64,000 nucleotides of DNA. Origin: Tetrahymena elliotti 4EA (lineage: Eukaryota; Ciliophora; Oligohymenophorea; Hymenostomatida; Tetrahymenidae). Location: assembly GCA_000231825.2 (NCBI GenBank), contig JH720322.1, positions 496,001 to 560,000 of the forward strand. The letters run 5' to 3'. A model generated the notes under the pieces. It did no database searches and was not told the origin of the DNA. It saw nothing but the letters and a program-made list of their open reading frames with translations. Position numbers and translations under genes: made by a program. Positions 1-13,300 of this stretch are shown piece by piece (position 1 is the stretch's first letter; each line of letters opens with the position of its first letter).

Positions 1-576
1 AAATAAATAAATATTTTAATATTAAAAATTGAATAAAGATTTATTTAATGTTAATAAATTAACAAATCTATATCATCAAATTTATTAAGAATCTTAATCA
101 GGAGAGAAAATATGCATTATATTTTATCAAAATTTTCTTAAATGAAATTAGATTTTGAGAACAGTAATTTAATTGTGAATACATCAAAAAATTTAAAAAA
201 CTTGAGATTGATCAAATAGAATTTTTCCACTAAAAATAATAAAAGAAAAAAGTATTTAAAAGGGCTGAGCTATTTATTTATTTATTTATCTCAATTTTTA
301 AATTATTTAAAAATTAAATTCTCTCATCCTCAATTCTAATTGAACTGATTCAATTTCTGCTAAAATACAATACATGCAATTTAAAAAAATATTTTCTTCC
401 ATATGCTTTTAAATTCTATAAATTAATAATAAACAATATATTTATTTGCTAGAATTTGAAGGAATTATAGTAAATTAACAATAATATATTATCAGTTTAT
501 TTTAAGGGTAGAAATAATAAGCGAAAATATGAAGATATAAAAGAATAATATACTTGATTTTTAATTAATTATTTTA
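1..576. other. AT-rich spacer
   Basis: Downstream of the GTPase gene. I see only AT-rich sequence with TTTATTTATTT-like runs. No open frame, RNA fold or repeat unit could be supported on either strand. Confidence 0.6.
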
Positions 577-3500
577 TCATGATTTACTAAATTAAATGTT
601 CTGAGATTTTTTCTCCACTTTTTGAATTTTATCATATAAATTTTAGCAATATTTATTCACAACTGACTCAATTATATTTGCTAATTTTTTAATTTGGTTT
701 CTTGTTGCAGTTTTATTTGAAGAGCTAAAAAACTTCTCAGCTAATTAAAAGCTTGTATCATCTCCAAAAACATCTATTATAAATTGCTATTCAATAAAAT
801 TTATATTTTTAAAAGTTTTAATAAACAGCTTTTTATATTTTTTTTATCTGAAAATAAAATTATTGTTTCCAAAAAAAAATAAGATAACATAAAATAATTG
901 AAAAATAAATAAATAAATACCTAATTATTGAATTCAAAGTTTAAGAGAAGTATGGATTTTTATTTTTTGGAACAAAAGTTTTATTGATGGAGATACTAAG
1001 TCTAAAGTGATGTTTAGGCATTAGCTTCCTATGATACATTTCTATGAGTTCTTTTTAGTTTAATTAGAAGAATTATATATTTTAACTATAAAGTAAATAA
1101 ATTTTACCTTTATGTGTTTTGTTAAATAGATTTTCTAGATATAGATTTGCTACTTAATATTTAATTATCTTCATTTTATTGTAGTTTTTAAGGGCTTTTT
1201 CTGGAAGTTTGGAGCTTAGTTTCATAAATTGGAATATTTGAATTAGAAGTGATTTGCCTTTATTTAAGCACATTATTTTATCTATAAGAGTCATCTTCTT
1301 AGTTTATTATAGATTATATAATGTTTTACATCTAAAGATTTTATTGCTTATCAACATATGATACTCTATCTTTTTGAGATTTTAGCCTTTGATTTAAACT
1401 TGGGTTTGGCGAAATCTGCTCCTTCATTTCTAAAGATAAAGCATTTGTATCTTTTTCTCTAATTACATCTTAATTATTAGAGTGCTCTCTCCTAGATTTT
1501 ATTTTTTACTGTATTCTACCCTAAAGCAATTCATAATCTATATCTTCTATACTTTCTTCTAATGCTTTAATATTTTTATCTAATTTGCTTAATTCTTGAA
1601 CTTGTTCTATACTTTTATCAACTAAATTACCCGTTGTATTAAGTAAAATATTACTTGTGTTATTTTATAAATTATCAACATAATAGTTCCTACTTGATCT
1701 AATTTGGCTTTATGAAACAGATGATCCATGATACTTATCTTTTAACTATGACTTGTTTAAACTTATGTTGTTTACTTCTCTTAACAATTCATCAATATGA
1801 GAGCTGTTAGAGAATTCTCTTACTTGATATCTATTTCCTTATTACAATTAATAATTTTGCCTCTAGTTTCCTTCAGAAATATCTCTTCTCAAATTTGATC
1901 TATCTGTAACTTCATCCTACCTTAAGTGAGAATGATATCTATCACTTGGTAATCCCTTGCTTTATTATTGATAATAATAATTTTAATTCATATTTCTTCC
2001 TCTGCTCTCTCCATTCTAAATATCTCTTTATTAAGCTATTTTAATAAAAGTTTATTACCATAAATAAAATTAAATGCTTTAAAATAAAAAATTTACTTAA
2101 ATCTCTTTCATTAAAAAATTAATTGTGTTGATGATCCTGTTGTCAAAAAAAGAGTTTATATTTAAATAAATAATGGTAAAAAGAATAATAAATACCTAAT
2201 TATTGAGAAAATCATTTTATATTTCATCAGATTAGTGAAAGGGTTAAAAATAAATATCTCCATTAGGTCTACTTAAAGAATAAGGAGAACTTTTATTAAA
2301 GTTATTTTATTTCATTTCTATATCTGCAACCATTAAAGAATTATCTCTATTTTAAAAATTATGATCATAGAAGTGTTGGCCAATTCCACTTAAGTTATTT
2401 GGTTCAGGTGTAACATTATTTGTATGTATTGAAAATCTGCTTACTTTTCCATCTAACTCTGACTAGTTATTGTATTTGCTTAGATTGGCTTATTCCTCTT
2501 TGTTCTTTTCATTTTAAGGATTTAAATTTCTTATGTTGTTTCTATAATTTTCAGTCTGTGTTTAATCAATTATTTCATCAGCTTTTTATAGATTAATCAG
2601 GGAATATGGCTGATTAGGAGAAAATTTATTTAAAGGTGAAAGCTAAATTTAATTATTTTAACTTAAAATTGACTATCTTTGTTACAATTCATTAAGGCTG
2701 CTTTAATTTATTTAAATTTGATTATCAAAAGGATTTGTATAAGGGCTAGAAACGATGGTTTGTTAAGATTATTATCTTTAAGTTTGTTAAATATATGGAC
2801 TTAGCTATTATATATTGTTAGGATTTTAAGCAAATGAAAACTAAGGAGGAATATTACTTTAAAAGCCATTAGAGTTAACACTGAAATTTTAATTAATTTA
2901 TTGGTTTTATAATAATTACTGAATTAGCTGCATAGTTAGTTGATTTGATTAAAATTACTGATTAACCAAAAGTTGTTTCAACAGCTATTGCATAAGAATA
3001 TCTTAATCAGATTGCTGCTGCTAAAAAGAAAGATTTCCTACTCCTTATGATAAACTACTGTGGTTGACAGTTGTACCTTAAGAACCAAATTAACCAAGCA
3101 AATTTTCATTATTTTAAAAAAATTATTGAGGAGGAGATTAATTTAAATTATTAGGATTAATTTAAGAAAATTGGTTAATTTATTAATTTGTTTAAAAATT
3201 TTGATTATTTTTAAAACTATTCTAAAGCAAATGCTGTTGCTATTAATTCATTTATTACAATTATATTTAACTAAGTGGTGAGGTATTTTAAACTCCCTCA
3301 ATATCTTTCTAAATTGTCTAGTGACTGTTTTGTTGTAATATTTATGGCGGTGAGTTGTTTAGAACAGATGGTTTAATTTAATTTTCTTTTTATGTTTCAT
3401 TAGCTTGCTTAATTTATGATATCTAATTCTAATTACTAATCGATAAATTATTATTCAATTATTAATTTTATTATTTGATTTCTTAAATAGTATCTGGTTT

Positions 3501-6500
3501 ATTGTTGAAAGATTAAAATTATTCTAAGTTTTATGATTGATTTTATGAATTGCTATTTTCTTGTTAGTTAAAAATATTCTATCTAAATTAGTTAAACTTT
3601 TAAGAGTAAGCTTAGTTATTGCTATTTTAAAACTATTGATTGTTTTCTTTTATATTAAAACTATTAAAATTAGTGTCAAAACTATTCGTTTCAGCAACTG
3701 TTTGTTTTCTATTTTCTATAATTTATTTTATATCATAAAAAGGCTATTACTAAACAGCATTTTTATCAGCTTAAAATCCTGTTGTCTGCTTCTCATTTTA
3801 AATACTTCCCTATTTTGGTTTTATTTGAGATTATCCTTCGCCATCAACTTATGGGAGTATCATAGAAGATTCATTTGAAGAGGGGTTCATAATATTTGGC
3901 ACATTCTCAAAGCTTGCTCTATAAAAAGGAGGATTATCTTAGTTTATCACATTACTTTCAAATATTTTAAGATGATCAAACAAATTTAAAATTTAACCTT
4001 CATTTATTTAATTCTTAGTTTTCTAATTATCTTAAACCTCCTTATCAGAATACTCGCTTACGATGAGTTAATTTTCTTTAGATTTAAATTAAAAAGGGTT
4101 CTACTACTAGGGCTAAAGCTGCTAAAGAGAACTTGTATCTTATTACTTGACTTCATTAGGAATTTATTATTTTAAATCTTGCTGGTTTTTTTATTTTAAA
4201 TCTTAATTTACAGGTAACTTAAACTCATTATTTTACAAACATAATTAGCTTTCAGTTTTAGAAATAAATTAGCTGTTGGTTTAATTAATTTATGCTTATT
4301 GACTTTGATTAGCTAATTCATTTAAGAGTGAAAGTTGGTTATTAACAAGGTTTTCATTTTCTAGGTATTCGTTGAGACTATTATTTTAACTCTTTTTCGC
4401 TGTGCTTTAATCACCTATGCCTCCAATTTAAGTATTTTCCTATTTCGACTTTGGTGAACTAGAGCATTACAAAATATTAATTTAAGGCTTAGGTAGAGGT
4501 CTTCCTTGATTATCACCTTCCTCTAAATTATCTAATACTTATTTTTATTTTTATTCTGTATTGCTAATAGGAAGTTCAATTTTCTAACTTGGTTTTGTAT
4601 TTTAAAAAGATATTTTTCTATTGTTTGATATGCTATTCATTTCAAAAGAATTATTTTAATTTTTTTATATTATTTATTATGTTGATTTCTCTTCTTTACT
4701 TTCTTCTTTTTCTAGTGCTTTTTGATTATTTTCAACATTTTTATAATTCTAATTTTTTTGTTCTTATTAAACTAAATTTTCAGATTCTTTTCTCTCATTA
4801 CTTGCTCTTGAGTCTTTACTGTTATTTTTATTTATGTTATTATCAGGTTTCATCTTTAGCAATTCTAAAGGGGATATTTTCTTTTTTGATAGATCATCTT
4901 GAGTAGAGTTGTTTGGCTTAGTTAAAATAGAATCTTTAACTAAATTCCTACTTCCAGTTATATCTGACTGTTTTCTCTTATTTTCTACAATTACTTCATC
5001 CTAAAATTTCACAACATTTTTGACTTCATGCTTTCCATTAGTAATAGAAGGAGGAATTTTATTTCCAATCCTGTTTTTATACATAGATTCAATTAAGCTT
5101 TATCCACCATTAGAATTACTTTATTCGGATCTTTGACTTGCATTTGACTAAGCAGGCTAAATACTTTTTTTATCTTCTTCTTTGGAATGATAATTATTAG
5201 TTTTTGATTCATATGCCTTATTATTATTTGAAGCTATATTTTTAGATTCATTTTCTGTAGTGCTACTTTTACCTTTTTAGCTAATACTATTTCTGCTATT
5301 ACTCATTTAAGCTGACTATTCACTATTTTAAGTTATTGAATTTCTCTTCACTATTGATGACTTAATAGGCTATGATTTTAAATCTTACTTTTAATTCTGC
5401 TCAACCTGCTCAAATTTTTTTATTTAATTTGAAATCTTAGATTCTTAACCTTTAAAAGAAGCTTATCTATCTCTTTGAACTATGGGGTTTGTATCATTTT
5501 TTTATGCATTTACATCTTAAACCTATGCAGAATCATTTTTTTGTGTTATTTTTTGAAATTTACTTAAAAATTCATTCTTATTATTGTTAGTGCTATTCAG
5601 TTCCTAGTGCTTAACTATATTGTTAGGTTTATTATTGCTTATTGTCTCTGTTTTTTTTAACCCTTATTTAACATCAAGTATTTCTTTTTAACTAATAGTT
5701 GGTTCTTTTTTATTTTCAACAATATGATCTGCAGCATCTTCAAAATCTTCATTATCTTTTTTCTTTGAGAATTATTTTAATCTGTCTTTAAAATCAAATT
5801 TCTTTCTTGAAGGAGAACTACTACTCTCTATATCTCCATTGCTTATTCTATTTTTCTCTTAATCCTTTTATTCTTTCCTTACATCTACTATATCTTTTGG
5901 TTTTATAATAGTAATGCTAGAATTCTATGTATTCACTTAAGAAGGCTTCTATGTTTAATTTATTTCTAATGTATCTAATTCTTGTGATTTATCAAAATTT
6001 CTATTATTTATCATAATATTCTCACGAAATGTTCTAGGTGACTTGCTATTACCAGCAGGAACTCTCTTTTTTTAGTTCTTTAGAATAAGTTTAGCTTTGT
6101 TACTAATCTGCTTAATCAATGCCTCTATATTAGAGCAATTATTTATGCAAGATACCTCATTAACAAGCATTCCTAAATCTATTGCATAATCCTGCATCTA
6201 AAAGTTTATGAAAGTAAATTGTAAGGAATATAATAACATACAGGCGTAAATCAAAATATTTTAAAGTTGAAATTACTTCTTCTTTGTCCACTTATCTATC
6301 ACTCTCTAAATCTACTTTATTTCCAACTAAGATAGAAATATTCTTTTAAGGAATAGAATCCTTGTTAATCTTGGAGAAGTATCTATAAATATATCATTAT
6401 TTATTCTTATTAGATCATATTTGTATTGAATAAATGAATAATCATTTGAATTTTATTTGATAAATAATGTAAATATGAAATTAAGGTAGAATAAATTACT

Positions 6501-6853
6501 TAGACTCAATATTCTTTAATTGATCAGCATTTGTTAAATCTATTACATAAATCAAGCATACTGTGTCTTCATCTGGCCTTTATTAATTATATTTAAAATA
6601 TTTCTTAGTATTTGCTAAACTTATGATTAAAGTTACTCAAAATTATTAATTTCAAATTCAAAGATATATTGTGCTTTTACTGTTTTATCTTCAACCACTA
6701 ACTAGCCTTTATCATCTTTATTTTAAATAAGATGTTTAATGATATGATCTAAAATCTAAAAAAATCTAGTTTACTTGTTAACTATTTTATAAGGCTTTTT
6801 TTGCCACTTTTAGGGTCTCCATAAACAACAGCTTTATAATTACTAACGTTCAT
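577..6853 (-). CDS. Atypical Rab-like small GTPase with very long Gln/Asn-rich tail
   Basis: The N-terminal 190 or so residues read as a Ras/Rab-type GTP-binding domain. They carry P-loop GDPKSGKKS at about 6790-6825, the strand CLIYVIDLTN, the guanine-binding motif NKVD (about 6310) and EVSC as the G5 equivalent. The G3 motif (DxxG, normally WDTAGQ) is not found: the strand FEFEIN runs almost directly into DEDTVCLIYVID. Switch function is therefore doubtful. The remaining 4 kb or more encodes a low-complexity tail rich in Gln, Asn, Ser and Lys, ending in a short helical region before TGA at 577-579. I infer several introns, among them 6578-6636 and a 26-nt one at 6749-6774. Others near 850-910, 1080-1110, 2045-2105 and 2140-2195 keep the frame open. 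No C-terminal prenylation cysteines are visible (end QFSKS). Exon joins in the tail are approximate. Confidence 0.7.
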
Positions 6854-7312
6854 ATAATATTAATAATATGTTAATTTTTCTATTGATGAATCTTTAATTA
6901 AGGTTAATAAATTAAAAAAATTAATTAACTTTATCACTTTTTTACTTTTGCCAATCAAAAATTTTTGAATACAAATTAATTTTGAAGTATTTTTAAAAGT
7001 TGAGAATAATAAATAACATCTAAATAGGATCCAAATAAATAAGTCAATCAATCAATTAATTCATTAAATTAAAAATTGCCCAACAGAAATTTTCTAAGCA
7101 AAAAGTAAGAATAAATAATTTATTTATTATATTATTTTTTTAATTAATTAGAAATTGATTTGTAATCAAAAGGATATTTTTTATTTTAATAATTGAAATA
7201 TTCTATCAGCCATCCATCTATACATCTATCAATTTACTCACACTAATTTTATATTAATGATATATACGATGAATTTGTTACATCTATTCTTATTTTTATG
7301 ATTTAAAGTTAA
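6854..7312. other. AT-rich spacer between two minus-strand genes
   Basis: This holds the upstream region of the GTPase gene and the 3' flank of the C2-domain gene. It contains TAAATAAAT and ATTAATTAA runs only, with no supported gene or RNA. Confidence 0.5.
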
Positions 7313-10300
7313 TCAAATAGTTAATTCTGTATTTTCCTTTCCTTTTTCTAAAAATCCTATTTTAAGAAAAACTGTTCCAGTTGGTTCATCCCTTTTATTA
7401 ATTAAAAAATTATAACATTTTTATCTCTAATTGGAAACTTAATTACGGGCATTTTGTCTTTTTTAAGTTATTTAGTGCAAACTCTTTTTCAATAGCCCAA
7501 GCATTGGGTTTCTCAAGTATAGAAGAAATATCACACTCAAAATCACCTAAAATAAAGTATTTAAGTGCAAATTATTAAATAAAGAGATAAATTTTAGTTA
7601 AAAAATGTACCTAAGAAGATATTTGATTTAATTTTATTGTGATCTTCTAAATAGCAATACAAAAATGGGAATTGCTAATTTTAAAAAATGTTAATTTATG
7701 ATAAATGCAATAATAAAAATTTATTCTGAATTTTACAGTTCTGTCTTTGAAATCTATAGGGAATTTAAATATTTTTTTCCATTCTGGATTTAAGGATTAT
7801 ACAGGTTCTGTTTTTTCTTCTTTTTTATTGAATTTTATCTTTAATTGGGCATCACTATATTTACCTTTATCTTCAACTCCTAAAATTCCTTTAGCACTTA
7901 CAGCCTAAATGATAAATAATATATTATGTAATCAAAAATCTATTAAAAGAAAAATTACAGCTATAACAACAGTTCCTTTTGGTTCTGATCCTTTATAAAA
8001 CTTAGTAATATCAAGGAGTTCAGGCAATTTTTTATCTTCTTCAGTTAATTTTCCTTCTGGCCTCCATTACATTTAAGCATAAAATGTACCATTTTTACCT
8101 CTTTTAAAATAGTTTTTAAAAAAACTAATCTAAAAACTAATGAAATTACCTAGTGCATTTTTCATCTTATAATTATTAAATTTCATTAAACCACATTTTA
8201 GGATTTTATATCATTTGATCTAGGCTTACAATCATTTATCCGAGGAAATCATTTGATGTTATATCATAATCATATACAGTAAACATAACTCTAGTATATT
8301 ATTTATTACATAAAAATCAACATTTTACAAGTAACAAAATTTCTATTAAACAATTATTAAAGGAATAATTTGTAAAAAAAATTAAAGATAGTTATGGGTA
8401 AAATTGATTATGAAAAAGATGGATATCAGTTTGTATATGCTTGATTGAATTTGGATTCAGTCTGAAAATAAAATCCAATCAAAAGTCATCAATATCCATC
8501 CATCAATAACTTTACTAAACCATATACCTATCAAAAATTTTTTACTCCATGAGATTAAGCAGAAAAAAATGAAATTAATTTGAGTAGTTAAGGTATAAAG
8601 ATAAAATTACTCTGCATTTTTTAGTTTGCTAGGTTGGTATTCAACTTCAAATTCTTTTTAGAAATTCCAAACTGGGTTAGGATTATTATCTATGTGAGGA
8701 GTTATTAAGTTAGCCTTACAAAAATTGAATGATACTTTAACGAAAGGATCACTTTCATCAAATACATCTGCTTTGATTAAGTTTCTAGCAGATACAATAT
8801 TAAAGAAAATTTTTGTTTTTACAAAAGGTTCTGAATCAGCTTCAGCTTTCTTTTTTGCAATTTCCTCTGCTTTAAGCTTTGCTTCATCTTCTCTTTTTTT
8901 TAATTAATTTTCAGGGAGATTTGTATTTGTTAGTTATTCACCTTCAGGTCTCCATTAAAATTATAAGTAAATTTCTCCAGCTCCTGGGAAGTTCTTTTCA
9001 TCTACTAATTATTCTATTTTATCATACCATTTTCTTTCTTTATCATAGAAATAGTCTTTTAACGAAATTTCTAAAGACCCTAGCTTATCGTTAGGACCAA
9101 AATCGTAATCATAAACAACTAGATACAATTTTAAAGTATCCCAATCCTCTTCAGCTAAATTCAATTTAAATGAATCCTATTCATAAGAAAATAAAATTCA
9201 ATTATTCAAAAGTAAGTCATAATTAATTAATAAATCTATTACAGAGTGATTCCAATTAGGATTTTCGTTGTCATCAATAACCTTTGTTTTAATAATTTTT
9301 TTATCACCTTTAGATATTTTTATTTCTGCATAGGGATCAGATTTATCAAATGTTGAAGATTTTAGTTTTCTTGCTCCGATAACATTTATAAATAGTTCTC
9401 CTGGGAATGTAGGAGGTAAGCCTTATGTCAAGAACTCTTTATAATCTAATACCTAATTTTTTATCAAAAAATAAATTAGATTAAATTTAATTATTGCAAA
9501 TACCTTTGGTTTTTCTGTAACTATAGCCTCAGCAGGAGCTGGCTCTGTCTAGCGCCATTGTATCTAAACAAAAGTGTGGCCGCAACCTGGTTTTCCATCA
9601 CTATCTTTTAATTCTAAATATTCACTAAGCCATTTGCCTGGTTTTTCAATTAGATCTGCAAGACTTAAACTTAATCCACTCATTCCAGAAGAGCCAACTA
9701 ATTACTTATCTCTGATAGATAAATTCAATCTTAGCTAACGTGCTTTCTTTAGATTTAATTCTAAGGGTATGGAATTCTCAAACTTAAAATCTGGATTTAA
9801 ATTATTATCAAATACTTTTGATTCGAAGACAATTTTAGGGAATAAGTTGAATCCAATGTGAGCTTTAGGATCACTTGTTCCAAAAGTAGTAGTATTCTTT
9901 AAATTTCTTCCATTCTCTACATTGATAAATAACTCACCCTTATATATTACTTCTGGTTCACGAAGACCTTTGTTTAATAAAAATAGTTAGTTAACTTTAT
10001 TAAATAATAAATTTTTAATTTAATTTTTACCTGTTACATCTTCACAATCATTAGAGGGTTGCCATTTTAACATTGAACGAAGTGTTCCATAATTAGTTCC
10101 TTCTTTTTTACTAATATCTTGAATGATATCTTCATAAAACTATTCTTAATTGGCCTTTTCTAATATTGAAATTACATCTATGCATACTCTTCCAATTAAC
10201 TCGTCTTATACATTATCTTCATCATAAACATCCAAATATAATTCTGCTTATCTTAGCTAGCAACGAAGCAGATTGATGGGAATTACTCCCTAAAAATTCC

Positions 10301-13300
10301 AAACTGGATTTAAATTATCTTTAATAGGTAATGTTTTTAAGGGCTACTTCTTATCATTTGATAAATATACTTTAACATAAGGATCAGATTTTCCACACCA
10401 ATCAGTATTTTTTAAATTAGCACCACTGATAATATTAACCTGCAAATTACCTAAAATTCTACCATACTCATTTGCAAGTTCTGATAAAGTCTTGCATTAA
10501 GCTTATCCTTCAACTGTTTCCAAATCTGAATCACGTAAAAATTTAACTTGTACATATAATTTTCCTAAATTTTGTCCCATTTTACTTTTTCCTTATAATT
10601 CTTTAAATTCGTTAATTCTCCACATTGCTTTTATTTTATAAATATTTTTTAAACAATTTGTTATTATTTTATTGATAAATACTTGGATTTTGGAAGCAAT
10701 CCATCCAATCTAAAGAGAATTCTCCCAATATATCATCTTTAGCTAATGTGTCGTCATCTAAAACTTTGAAGTACAGAGGTTAGTAGGACTTTATACAAAA
10801 TTTAAACACTTATTAAAGAGTATTTATAAAATAAAAAAATTTACTTCTTGATAAATATCTATTCTATCTCTAAAAGACTCGTTCCACACTGGATTGATAT
10901 TTTTTGGTATATAATTAGTCTTGAATATTTTATTATTTGGTAATTTAACTTCTACATAGGGATCTGATGAATTAGAATCAGCTACCTTTAAATTTTAAGC
11001 CATCACAACCTGTATTTTAAAAATTTATTTATTATCTCTTTTTTTATCAAAACTAATATCTTACGTTAATTACTAAAGTACCACGCATAGGAGTTTTGGC
11101 AACCTCCTTTTTTTTACGAATAATTTCATCCATATCTTCTATGAGTGGGAGAGGTTTATCTTCATTTTAGAGTCCATCTACAACAAACATGACTTATAAA
11201 TATATAAAACCAAATTTTTCTGTTTTATATTTCTTTACCATATCTTAATCTCCGCTTAATTAGAAAATTTAATTTATTCCCCACTTTTAAGGATTATTAA
11301 GAGCTTCAAGTAGATCAATATTAGTATAACCAATTAAATCATTGCCAATAAAATCATCATCAATAACTTCTACTCTCATTGGCTAAATTGAATCCTTTGG
11401 CATAAATATAGGTATATTATATATCTGCTTCCATGTAGGGTTTTAATCATCTTTAATGACATTTGTTTTAACCTATTTGCCTCCTGGTGCTTTGAAAACT
11501 ACAAATGCATCACTAAAATCATTTTTTCCATCATCAGCTTTTACAATATCTTTACAATGAACCAAGAAAACTCTCAAATTACCCTAAAATAATCAAACAA
11601 TAATAATTATAAAAAATTTTTTTTCCAATAACAAAAAAGATTTAAAATAAATTAATATGAACCTTGTAGAGACCTTGTCTTTCTGCTATCATTTAAGCTA
11701 AATTTTCAATAAGAGGAGGATAAGTTTAATCATCTATCATTCCTTCCTCTATAAATTTAATTTGCACATAAATAAATCCTAATGTTTCTGCTTTTGTTTT
11801 TATATCTGCAGTTCCCTCTAAAGGAAAAATCTTTATGTTTCATAAAAATTGTATTTAATTTAATTAGCTTAAAAGAAGTTTTATTTACATTATTAACTCC
11901 CCAAGTTCCTGGTTCCTCTAAACATTTTGTCCAATCAATATTTACATAGCCTAAGATATCATCTGAAGCTAAAAAGTCACTATCCTTAATTATAAGCTTT
12001 AAAGGAGCCATTCTATCCTTTGGAATTAAAATTTTCTGAGTAAAAACTTCGTTCCATTAAGGATTCAAGGTATTAGTTATTGTGCTAGTTTTTACTTCAA
12101 CATTACCAGGAAAATTGATTTGAACATAAGGATCTGAACCGTTACGATCAGCCTTACGTAGCTCACGAGCATGAATAATTTTAACTTTAAGTTAGCCATA
12201 AATAGTATTTTCTTCTCTTTCTTGCATCAAATTTTCTTTATCTACTGGTTTTATGTTAGGATCATTCATTCCTTCTGGAACAAAGTAAGTTTGAAGATAT
12301 ATTTAAGGTTTAGCATCAGGAGCATTAGGAAGAGGCTTAAAATATAATAATTTTATTAAATTAAAGATTACATCAAAGTTTAATACAATTAAATGAATTA
12401 CCTTATATTTTGGATCTTCAATTAAGAAATAATCATTCACAGCCCATGTACATGGTGTATTTATAGAAGGAGCTATATCAACAACACATTTACCTAATGA
12501 ATCATCTGAAAGGGTATCTTTATCCCATACCTCTACCTAAAGTGGTGGTATTATTCCATCCTAATTTATAAATTTGATGTTCAATATAATATTTCTGTAT
12601 GAAAAGATTGTTTCTTACTTTGTAAAAACTGATTTTCAACTATAGTGTTTGGTACCAAGCAGGATTGACTGTATATTTTTTTACCTTTGATGGAATTTCT
12701 ACTAATTTATCATAGTTTTAGTACTTAAGTATTACATAAGGATCAGATGAATCTACTGCATCATCACCACGTAAATCCTTGGCTCTTACTAAAAGTACTT
12801 TTAAAATACCTTCTTTCAAATCTTCTTTACTAGCTTTAATATCTTTCTTTCTATCTTGCAAGCTTCCTTACTTAAAACCTGCAAGTGTTCTATACATAGA
12901 TTCAGGTATCCATCTCACTTAAACATAAACCTGAATTAAAAATTAAAAGCCCATTAGTAATAAAAATAATTTTTTCAAAAATAGATAATTAATTACTTTA
13001 CTAGGCTTTTCAACATGAGGATGCTATTTGAAAAGATATGATTTTTTAGTCAAAAATTCTGCAGGGAAATTAATACACTCCTCCCAATTAACATAAACTT
13101 CACCAATAATTATCTTATCTTTAATGATCATTCCTTCTTCATAAAAAATAGTTACTCTGACAGAATCCAAAAGCCTTTCAGCTCCAGCTTTAAGATCTAT
13201 TAATTATTTTTAATTCCAATAAGGATATCCTTTTGCATCATACTTAGCTTCAAATGTTGTTTCTTTTTTATCTGGAGTCTTAATAGTACATTTTAATTTA

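Noticed and set aside
657..760. Alternative last exon frame of the GTPase gene ending at TGA 657-659
   Set aside because: The neighbouring frame (VFGDDTSFQLAEKFFSS..) looks more protein-like and runs to TGA at 577-579.
4589..4906. Hydrophobic plus-strand frame resembling a membrane protein
   Set aside because: It is the complement of a Gln/Asn/Lys-rich coding exon of the GTPase gene; poly-F/L/Y frames arise opposite AT-rich coding DNA.
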